Assembly (NCBI GenBank): GCA_009829735.1
Contig: CM020620.1
Coordinates: 5,634,299 to 5,698,298 of the forward strand
Reading direction: 5' to 3'
DNA length: 64,000 nt
Source: Pyropia yezoensis
Taxonomy: Eukaryota > Rhodophyta > Bangiophyceae > Bangiales > Bangiaceae
The position numbers and the translations under genes are program-made. Shown here one piece after another: positions 10,101 to 18,852 of this stretch. A model generated the notes under the pieces. The model was not told the DNA's origin. It saw only the letters and a program-made list of their open reading frames with translations, and did no database searches. Within the stretch, counting starts at the first letter, position 1. The number at the start of each line of letters is the position of its first letter.

Positions 10101-11449
10101 CGATTTGTAATGCGCCAGTGCTACGCGTCATTCCTCATCAGGACGCACACCAGCTGCCCGCCTGCGCCCGCGCCCGCGGGCGCATGGCCGCTGCCGGGCT
10201 GCGCTGCCACAGCTGGTCGCGGGCGGGGGCGGCCGCCGCGCGCTAGGGGCGGGGCCGCTGGCAGCGGGGCAGGGGCTTGGGGGGGGCGGCCAATACCCGG
10301 TGGCGATGACGGCCCTGGCCGCGCAGCAGCTGGCAGCTTGTTGGGGCGACCGTCGCCCGCCTGTGGCAGCGCGGCTGGCCACGGCACGCGGGGCGGCGGC
10401 GCGGCTGGCTGCGGCGCGGCGGCTTATGGGAGCGTTCGTTGGTCTGCCGTGACCGCATGTCGGGCGGCGCTGCGGCAGTCGCGCAGCTGTGGCATTGCGT
10501 GTGGCTCGGGGGTGGGGGCGTCCGTCACACTGGAGTGGGAAGCGGCTAGCTCCTGGGCGGCGCGCGTCGAGGATGGCGTCCTGAGCGTGGCGGCGACCAG
10601 GCCGCGACGTCCGCGTAGCAGCTGGCAGCGCCGCTGGGGTGGCCAGCCGCCCGGTGTCAGCAGCGCGGCAGGCTGGGTGGCGTCGGGCGGGGGGCGGCCG
10701 CGTCGACGCGCCGGTGGGCGGCTTCGGGCGGCGGGTACTCTGCTGGCATCGGTTCGGACGACGACGGCGCTGCGCGGGGCCACCACGGGGACCACGCGAC
10801 GAGGGCGGCTGGCAAGGCCGCCGGGGCGGCTGCCGCCGGTTCAGCCAGCAGCTCGGCTGGTAGGTCTGGGGGTGGGCGGTCGGGGTGGCTCTGCCGGCGG
10901 CGGCCATGCGGCCCGTCGCGGCGCATACCTGCGCGACGGCCACACGCCGGGGTCGGCCAGCAGCTCGGACGGCGGTTCAGGGAGCGGCTCAGCCGACGAG
11001 TCGGCAAGCAGCTCCTGGGCGGGCACCCGCGCCGCCACGGCGTGCGACACCGGCACCCGGCCAAGGCGGAGTCGGGGAGCGCCTCCGACGGCGGGTCGGG
11101 CAGCGGCTCGGGGAGCAGCTCGGGCGAGGGAGAGCACGCGCGGCGCCACGGTGAGGGGGGACCACCCCGCCACCCGGCCGTCAGACGCGTCATCCGCCCG
11201 CGAGACGTCGCGGCCGCGGCCACCCCCACCCAACCAGCACCACCACCACCGCCGCAAACAGCACCACCACCCCCGCTGCCACTTCCACAAGCCCCTGTCC
11301 CACCACTGCTGCCACCGCTACTGCCGCCAACGCCAAGCGCCACTCATGACGCCACCTCGCACCCCCCCGACGCTGGTCACGCCCGGCATAGCCGTGTGCC
11401 CCCCCCACGCACCCCCAGCCTCATCCGGTGGTAGCTCATCCACCACCTC
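10101..11449. other. GC-rich, no assigned gene; could hold later PP2C exons
   Basis: Frames are open on both strands, all of low-complexity Arg/Pro/Ser/Gly composition. Because the PP2C-like gene on the minus strand stops exactly at a consensus 5' splice site (11448-11453), its later exons should lie here if it is spliced. I searched the minus-strand translations for the expected GDSR-type and GD-type PP2C motifs and did not find them. Confidence 0.4.
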
Positions 11450-11660
11450 TTACGGCACCGAGTAGGCCAGGTACTTGGCATCTACAAACAGAAAGGCGTC
11501 GATCAGCGCCATCACAATCGCCGCCCGCTCCGCCGCGGCTACACCGCCTGCCAACGTTGCCGACGCCGCCGACGCCGCCGCATCAGCCGTCGTCGTTGTC
11601 GTCATCGCCCCCCGAGTGGCCGAGCTGTCGCCGCCCCCGCCATTGCCGGCGCCCCCGACA

Positions 11661-11694
<34 letters not shown>

Positions 11695-12359
11695 TGCGCC
11701 ACGAGCCGCCCAGCACCGCGCCGGCCAGGTTGTTGGCCGCAAAGTCCGCCGCCCGCCGCCCGCCGTGGCCGTAGAAGATGCCGGAAAAGGTGGTGCGCGG
11801 CGGCGACGGCGGCGGCCGCGGTGGGGGCGGCAGCGGCAGCGGCGTCGGGTGCACCGCCGCCGACGCCAGTGGCACGGCGGTGGTGCCGACGGTAGGGGCC
11901 GTGTCAAGCGAGGCGGGACCCACCCCCAGGGCGGTAGGAGGCGTACCCCCGCCCCCGCGCCACTTGCTCCACCCGCCGCTCCCCCCCCCCCTCCGCCGCC
12001 GTCGCCTTCGCTGCCGTCGCCGTCGCCGCTGTCGCCGCCGTCGTCGCCGCCGCCGCCGCCGCCGTGCGCCACCGTTCCACCGCTTCATCCGCGTCCACGT
12101 CAGGGATGGCCACAAACGTGTCCTCCTGCGCCCGCCGCCGCCGCCCCCGCCGCGCCACCACGGCCCACACGCCCGGCGAAGATGGGGCCTCGGCGTCTGC
12201 CGCCGCCAGCGACGCGGTGTCGATGGAAAGGCCCGCCAGCCCTGCCGGCGCGAGCGTCCTTACCCCCACCCTGCCGCCACCCCCTACGGCCGCCAGCACG
12301 TCGCCAGCCGCGGCCAGCATGCCAGGAGGGGTGCCACTGGCGGCGGCACCCAGGTCCAT
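11450..12359 (-). pseudogene. Partial PP2C-family Ser/Thr phosphatase-like gene, frame broken
   Basis: Two segments match the start of the PP2C catalytic fold, a Mn/Mg-dependent Ser/Thr phosphatase. In the frame of the ATG at 12359, GVWAVVARRGRRRRAQEDTF (Arg and Glu-Asp of the first motif) lies at about 12114-12175. In a second frame, FSGIFYGHGG followed by RRAADFAANNL lies at about 11725-11788, then an AALIDAF-type helix. Oddities: the frame changes between the segments in a poly-C region (about 11950-12000), so either a length error or a real frameshift; the normally invariant Asp of the DGHGG motif is Tyr; and the coding part ends at TAA inside GTAAGA, a good splice donor. The C-terminal half was not found. 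It may be a spliced gene with sequencing errors, a pseudophosphatase or a relic. RetA2 is inserted 554 bp upstream of the ATG. Confidence 0.5.
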
Positions 12360-12710
12360 GGCGGCCCAGGCCGGGAGTCCCCCCCCCCTGCACCCCCTCG
12401 CCCCCCCCCCCGCCCCCCGCGCCCCCCGCCGCAACGCGTGGCAGGGTCGACATGGGAGGACGGCGGGTAGGCGGGAGCGGCCGCCGTCGGCGACCCAACG
12501 GGGGTGACCGCAAGGGAGCTACCCGGGTCAGGGGGCAGGGTGAGGCTGGGTGGCCGCCGCGGCTTGCGCCGCCGCTTTTCCCGAAAGCCCCCGCCGACAG
12601 CCCCGCCCCTGCCGACGCTGCCACCGTCGCTGCCGCCGCCGCCGCTCCCGCAAGCGGCCCCCGGCGCGGCGGCCGCAGTGGTCGCAGCGGCCGTCGCAGC
12701 CGCCGCCGCA

Positions 12711-12912
12711 GCGGCCGCGTCGGCTGCGGCGGCCGGACCGCCAGCGGCGGCGGTGGTCCCCACTCCCCCCCCCCCCTCCCGCCGCCGCCCGCTTCCCCCC
12801 CCCCGCCACCCCTACCCCCACACCCACTCCCCGGCCGCGGCAGGGGGATCACAGAAGCACGCCGCGGGGACGACGCGCCGATCGGCGGCAGCGCCGCCGC
12901 CGCCGCCGTCGG
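12711..12912. repeat. 202-bp host flank, second copy at 29260-29461
   Basis: This host segment immediately left of the RetA2 3' LTR is repeated almost base for base at 29260-29461, again directly abutting a family-A LTR. The copies differ at a handful of positions. See the matching entry and the finding on the chimeric junction. Confidence 0.9.
12908..12912. repeat. Target-site duplication GTCGG (left) of RetA2
   Basis: GTCGG precedes the LTR at 12913. The same five bases follow the other outer LTR at 29755-29759, as expected for an LTR element that inserted once in host DNA. Confidence 0.8.
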
Positions 12913-13381
12913 TGTGGCAAAATCCTCTCGCACACGCGACACCGAAGTTGGGGCGGTGCACAAGGGCTGCCTCCCGTGTCAGGGGAACCGGACGAAGTGC
13001 AAGTCGCACACACTCTATCCCTGTTGTGGGGCAAACCCCCCACTGACAAACAAGAAGATGGTGTGTGGGCCAACAGTTTCTTGGTCGGGACGGGGAAGCA
13101 AGGCCAAGCCCCGCTGTCCCTCCCCTTATCCCCCCAGGGTCCCCTCAGAATCTCGCCACTCAGAATCTCCCACCCCAGCACCTGCCCACCGGGCCACACG
13201 AAAATTCAAGACGATAAATGCAGAAAACCCTCAAATCCAACTTGGATTTACTACTAAGCTAACTATCCCAAACTTAGGGAATATGGACCCAAATGCAGGG
13301 GGAGGAACGGGTCAGGCTAGTGGCCTGCCGCCCTTTGCATGGCACGTGTTGCCCCCGTACCTGGGGGTCAATACTGCCAGA
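12913..13381 (-). repeat. LTR of RetA2 (3' LTR)
   Basis: 469 bp, beginning TGTGGCA and ending TGCCAGA on the + strand; other copies end TGCCACA, giving a 7-bp terminal inverted repeat. At least five family-A LTRs occur in the window (also 16017, 24898, 29462, 60766). The adjoining CTCCCCTCTCCTCAG (13382-13396) is the polypurine tract read on the other strand. Confidence 0.92.
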
Positions 13382-13715
13382 CTCCCCTCTCCTCAGTTCC
13401 GACCGACCCGGTCGGCTCTGCGAGGGGGCGTGTAAACGCACGTCCGGCGTTGGGGGCGCGACTTGCTGTCCCCCGGGTACGTAACGTGGACGGTGAGGCG
13501 GTCACGTTGACCGCCCCTCTCCTCAAGCTTGACCACTCGGCAGCTTGCTCTCCTCGGTTCTCACCTCACCACCACCAACACATCCCCATCACCTTTCCCT
13601 GAGCCGCCCCACGCTGGGGAGGCCACCCATCTACCTGCGATCCGAGCCCCCCTCAACTCGAGGCGGGTCTCGTGCAGCTGCAGCCAGGTCGTCTCTCCCT
13701 AACTTGGGGAAATCC

Positions 13716-15659
13716 ATGGTGACCCCGGGGGTGGAGACTGATTCTCTGGATGACCGTATGGAAAGCACCTCTTACGGTGTAGCGCCCGCCGGGACATCCG
13801 GCGGGGGCTCCGCGATCGCTCCGGGGGATGGGACTCCCGCGTCACCCGGCTTTGGGTTGGCGGCGGGATCTCCCCCGGAGACGGGCCGCGTCATCCCACG
13901 GGAGGCCCTGGGGCGGTGGTTTTACCCCGCTTGGCCTCTATATAAAGAGGGGTTGACTGTTCTCCGCTGTGGCCGACTTGGCACAGCGATGAGTCGGGTA
14001 TGGGACCGCCTACGGGAGAAATTCCCCTGTAGGTTAGGGTTTCCTGCCGGCTTCAGGACGGACCAGTTTGCCTTCCTGGACGACGAGGAGGTTGAGGACG
14101 TGCAGCGGGCCAAGGCCATGGTGGACCGCGGAGGAGCTACCCCGGGTCCCGGCGACGTGCCGACCTTCACGTGGGACGCGGTGGCAACTCGCCCCCCGTA
14201 CCTTCACGAGGCCGATTCGCACACTCATCACTTTGATGTGCGGATGGAGAAGGACTTCCGACGAGGTCCCTACTTGGTGACCTCGGCTCAACTTGAGTTT
14301 CCTCAGCAGTCTGCTGCCAGTAAGGAGCAGTACTACCCTAAGAAGCCCGAGTGGTGGCCTCAAGTTGAGGTCCCCTACGGGTTTCCGGCGTAGCTACCCC
14401 GGTTGCTCGACCACTTCGGCTCCACCATGTTGGTGGCTAGCCCGGACCACGTGGTGCTCGCCATGTTGGCAACCCGGTGGCTCCTCGAGGTCATGTCGAC
14501 CTGGGTGTATTGTGCCCAGCGGCGGGAGATGTTCTGGCATCTCCCCCCTCGGCTTATTCAAGGTTTGGCACAGCTCACCCCTCAGCTAGTTGCTGAGGGG
14601 TGCTCATCAGGACAACTCACTCTACTTGAGGAGATGCTCCGTCTCCATAAGTTCATCGAGTGGGAGAGCATTGAGCACAAGTTGCGCCGCTCCACGCGCG
14701 AGCCCAAGGACGATGGCGCACTTCGCCAGTTCGTCTGGGTCGGTCGCGAACTTCACGACGGCCGTGTGGTACTTCGAGAGGGGTTGGGCATCGGGGACTA
14801 CCCGTATGCCCCGGGGGTGGATCGCCAAACTGCGCCGCTTCCGGACAAGGCCATCGTGATGGCCGTGCCTGCTCACGAGGACTACCTGTCTCAACCCACT
14901 GCGGGAACCCCGAGTAGGGGTCGCAGTTACACTCGGGCACTGCCAACTCGGCGTGCCCCTCCGCTTCCTCCTGTCCCTTACCAGCCGCACGGGGACATCT
15001 CGATAAGCGTTGCCGTGGAGTCGTCGACCCCGGTGTCCCCCAACTTGGGGGCCACCCTCTTGACGGTTTATCCCAAGTTGGTGTTACCGCCCACGCCTCT
15101 AACCTCAGAGATGATGATCACCACGTTGGTGCGCACCATTTCTTGGTTCGCCGCGTCGACCGCAACCCTTCAGGTTTCCGAGACTCCTCAACTTCAAGAG
15201 CGCGTTCGTACTGCGGTGGCGACCGCGAGTTGCGAGTCGGTGGCGGAGTTTATGACGGCTGAGTTGGCTCGCATTGGGGCTATTATGCCCCAGCCAGCCC
15301 CACTTGGGCGTGGCAAGCGTCGTGCGAGCCGGGCATACTCGCCTCCTCGCCGTCGTCGCTGTCACTCGCGGCGCTCCCCCTCCGTGTCGGAAGACGAGTT
15401 GTCTTATTCCGTCTCGGAGTCCTCTACCCCGTCGGAGTCGGAGTCGGTCCAGCGTCTGCGTCGCCAATTTGCGCGCAAGATCAAGCAGAAGGGTAGCCGC
15501 GGTCGTCGCCACTTGCGCGACCGTGAGGGGCGCGACGGTTCCGACTTGGAGCCGCCGGCCCCGCCGACTGGTGGGGAACGTTATCAGCGTGGGTCTTGCC
15601 GCTCGCCTCCACGTGAGGGCGAGGGCCGTGGGGCTGGAGAGTCTAGCATGCGTGCCTAG
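13716..15659 (+). CDS. Antisense ORF of RetA2 with an in-frame TAG (aORF-A copy 1)
   Basis: ATG at 13716 opens 225 codons to a TAG at 14391-14393; the same frame then continues 421 codons to 15659. It lies on the strand opposite gag-pol, between the polypurine tract and the 3' end of pol, tail to tail with pol. The first part has an acidic start (VETDSLDDRM) and a region ending at a WWPQVEVPYG motif. The second part holds a helical region (motif EMFWHLPPRLIQGLAQL), a second predicted helical region (about 15100-15280) and an Arg/Ser-rich basic tail (about 15310-15560). No transmembrane segment, so not an envelope-like protein. The copy in RetA1 has the TAG at the same place. A related protein in RetC1 reads through this position without a stop. 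Function unknown; the basic tail suggests nucleic-acid binding or nuclear targeting. Confidence 0.7.
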
Positions 15660-15770
15660 TTGGCAGCTGCCTTTGTTGTGAGAGTGTGTGGGTTGGGGCT
15701 GTAGTTAAAAGCCACTCTGCGTACCACTTCGACTTGAAGCACTCTCTTGGCACTGTTACTCGGCCTTCCC

Positions 15771-16016
15771 TCACGTTGAGGGGGGGCTGTTAGGGTCTAT
15801 CTCATTCCGGGCACAGTAGGCCCGGACCTTCTCAGCGGGAAGGTCCTCCACATACTCCCACGTATCATCCTTGGCCTTATAGCCGAACCAACGCACCCTC
15901 CACATCAGGCGGTTAGTGTCCTCATCCCACCCGTGGTCGATGAGCTTTTCGAACACGTACCCCTGTGGGCCCTGTTTGGCCGCAGGTAGCGACGGCAGGC
16001 GCCACGCATTCAGCGC
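15771..16016 (-). pseudogene. C-terminal end of RetA2 integrase (chromodomain-like)
   Basis: The last 80 or so codons of RetA2 pol (YVFEKLIDHGWDEDTNRLMW, WFGYKAKDDTWEYVEDLPAE), an aromatic-rich chromodomain-like module found at the end of chromovirus integrases and thought to guide integration to chromatin. It is cut at 16016 by insertion of RetA1; the rest of the gene resumes at 25368. Stop TGA at 15771-15773. Confidence 0.85.
16012..16016. repeat. Target-site duplication AGCGC (left) of RetA1
   Basis: AGCGC here and at 25368-25372 flank RetA1 exactly, and both lie in the RetA2 pol sequence. This proves that RetA1 transposed into RetA2. Confidence 0.93.
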
Positions 16017-16485
16017 TGTGGCAAAAACCACTCGCACACACGGCACCCAAGTTGGGGCGGTGTACAAGGGCTGCCTCCCGTGTCGGGGGAACCGGAAGAA
16101 GTGCAAGTCGCACACACTCTGTCCCTGTTGTGGGGCAAACCCCCCACTGACAAACAAGAAGATGGTGTGTGGTCCAACAGTTTCTTGGTCGGGACGGGGA
16201 CGCAGGGCCAAGCCCCGCTGTCCCTCCCCTTATCCCCCCAGGGTCCACTCAGAATCTCGCCACTCAGAATCTCCCACCCCGGCACCTGCCCACCGGGCCA
16301 CACGAAAATTCAAGACGATAAATGCAGAAAACCCTCAAATCCAACTTGGATTTACTACTAAGCTAACTATCCCAAACTTAGGGAATATGGACCCAAATGC
16401 AGGGGGAGGAACGGGTCAGGCTAGTGGCCTGCCGCCCCTTGCATGGCACGTGTTGCCCCCGTACCTGGGGGTCAATGCTGCCACA
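16017..16485 (-). repeat. 3' LTR of RetA1
   Basis: 469 bp, TGTGGCA...TGCCACA. Followed on the + strand by the polypurine-tract complement CTCCCCTCTCCTCAG (16486-16500), which identifies this as the 3' LTR for a minus-strand element. Confidence 0.93.
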
Positions 16486-16500
16486 CTCCCCTCTCCTCAG
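16486..16500 (-). promoter_or_regulatory. Polypurine tract of RetA1
   Basis: On the minus strand this reads CTGAGGAGAGGGGAG directly before the 3' LTR, the expected site for priming plus-strand DNA synthesis. Confidence 0.7.
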
Positions 16501-16827
16501 TTCCGACCGACCCGGTCGGCCTTGTGAGGGGGTGCGTAAACGCACGTCTCGGCGTTGGGGGACGCGACTTGCTGTCCCCCCCCCTTGAGTACGTCACGCG
16601 GATGTGGAGGCGGTCACGTTGACCGCCCCTCTCCTCAAGCTTGCCCACTTGGCAGCTTGCTCTCCTCGGTTCACACCTCACCACCACCACCACTTCCCCT
16701 TCACCTTACACGGGGCCGCCCCACGCTGGGGAGGCCACCCGTCTACCCACGATCCGAGTCCCCCTCAACTCGAGGCGGGTCTCGTGCCGCGATAGCCAGG
16801 GCGTCTCTCCCCAACTTGGGGAGAGCC

Positions 16828-18741
16828 ATGGCGACTCCGGGAGTGGAGACGGACTCTCTCGATGAGCGTATGGAGGACACCTCCTACGGTGCAGCGCCCG
16901 CCGGGACTTCCGGCGGGGGCTCCGCGATCGCTCCGGGGGATGGGACTCCCGCGTCACCCGGCTTTGGGTTGACGGCGGGATCTCCCCCGGAGGCGGGACA
17001 AATTGTCCCGCGTGAGGCCTTGGGGCGGTGGTTTTACCCCGCTTGGCCTCTGTATGAGGAGGGGTTGACCGTTCTTCGCTGTGGCCGACTTGGCGCAGCG
17101 ATCGGTCGAGTATGGGACCGCCTACGGGAGAAGTATTCCCGTAGGGTCGGGTTCCCTGCCGGCTTCAGGACGGACCAGTTTGCCTTCCTGGACGACGAGG
17201 AGGTTGGGGACGTGCAGCGGGCCAAGGCCATGGTGGACCGCGGGGGAACTATCCCGGGTCCCGGCGACTTGCCGACCTTCACGTGGGACGCGGTGGCAAC
17301 TCGCCCCCCGTACCTTCACGAGGCCGATTCGCACACTCATCACTTTGATGTGCGGATGGAGAAGGACTTCCGACGAGGTCCCTACTTGGTGACCTCGGCT
17401 CAACTTGAGTTTCCTCAGCAGTCTGCTGCCAGTAAGGAGCAGTACTACCCTAAGGAGCCCGAGTGGTGGCCTCAAGTTGAGGTCCCCTACGGGTTTCCGG
17501 CGTAGCTACCCCGGTTGCTTGACCACTTTGGCTCCGTCATGCTGACGGCTGGCCCTGATCACCTGGTGTGGGCCATGTTGGCCACCCAGTGGCTCCTCGA
17601 GGTCATGTCGACCTGGGTGTCTTGTGTTCAGCGGCGGGGGATGCTCTGGCATCTCCCCCTCCGGCTCATCCAGGGTTTGGAACAGCTCACCCCTCAGCTA
17701 GTTGCTGAGGGGTGCTCGTCAGGACAACTCACTCTACTTGAGGAGATGCTCCGCCTCCACAAGTTTATCGAGTGGGAGAGCATTGAGCACAAGTTGCGCC
17801 GCCCCACTCGTGGGCCCAAGGACGATGGCGCACTTCGCCAGTTCGTGTGGGTCGCTCGTGAACTTCACGACGGCCGTGTGGTCCTCCGAGAGGGGTTGGG
17901 CATCGGGGACTACCCGTATGCCCCGGGGGTGGATCGCCACACTGCGCCACCCCCGGACAAGCCCATAGTTATGGCTGTGCCCTCATATGATGATCATAAG
18001 ACTCAACCTACTGCGGGGGCCCCAAGTCGGGGTCGCAGTTACACTCGGGCACTGCCAACTCGGCGTGCCCCTCCGCTTCCTCCTGTCCCTTACCAGCCGC
18101 ACGGGGACATCTCGATAAGCGTTGCCGTGGAGTCGTCGACCCCGGTGTCCCCCAACTTGGGGGCCACCCTCTTGACGGTTTATCCCAAGTTGGTGTTACC
18201 GCCCACGCCTCTAACCTCAGAGATGATGATCACCACGTTGGTGCGCACCATTTCTTGGTTCGCCGCGTCGACCGCAACCCTCCAAACTTCCGAGACTCCT
18301 CAACTTGAGGAGCGCGCTCGTACTGCAGTGGCGACCGCGAGTTGCGAGTCGGTGGCGGAGTTTATGACGGCCGAGTTGGCTCGCATTGGGGCTATTATGC
18401 CCCAGCCAGCCCCTCTTGGGCGTGGCAAGCGTCGTGCGAGCCGGGCATACTCGCCTCCTCGCCGCCGTCGCCGACACTCACGGCGCTCCCCCTCCGTGTC
18501 GGAAGACGAGTTGTCTTACTCCGTCTCGGAGTCCTCTACCCCGTCGAAGACGGAGTCTCTCCGGCGTCTGCGTCGCAAACTTGCGCGCAGGACCAAGCAG
18601 AAGAGTAGCCACGGTCGGCGCCACTTGCGCGACCGTGAGGGGCGCGACGGGTCCGACTTGGAGCCGCCGGCCCCGCCGACTGGTGGGGAGCGTTACCGCC
18701 GCGAGGGCCGTGGGATTGGTGAGTCTAGCATGCATGCCTAG
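16828..18741 (+). CDS. Antisense ORF of RetA1 with an in-frame TAG (aORF-A copy 2)
   Basis: Second copy of the family-A antisense ORF: ATG at 16828 (MATPGVETDS), 225 codons to TAG at 17503-17505, then 411 codons in the same frame to 18741. The frame is otherwise uninterrupted over 1.9 kb, with changes relative to copy 1 but no indel that breaks it. The TAG is followed by CTA, as in copy 1. The tail (about 18420-18640) is rich in Arg-Arg, Ser-Arg and SES repeats. It ends 111 bases before the pol stop codon, so sense and antisense transcripts would converge and overlap. Likely expressed from a promoter in or next to the 3' LTR acting in the antisense direction (inference). Confidence 0.72.
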
Positions 18742-18852
18742 TTGGCAGCTGCCTTTGTTGTGAGAGTGTGAGGGTTAGGGCTGTAGTTAAAAGCCACTCT
18801 GCGTACCACTTCGACTTGAAGCACTTTCTTGGCACTGTTGCTCGGCCTTCCC

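Noticed and set aside
10110..11465. 451-codon plus-strand frame
   Set aside because: Low-complexity Arg/Ser/Gly translation, and the same stretch is open in several frames on both strands. No evidence that it is coding.
11765..13435. 556-codon plus-strand frame
   Set aside because: Runs opposite the PP2C-like segments and across the host/LTR boundary at 12913, so it cannot be one gene.
13716..18741. Family-A antisense ORF as a retroviral-type envelope gene
   Set aside because: No signal peptide or transmembrane segment, and it lies on the strand opposite gag-pol; envelope-like genes are on the sense strand.
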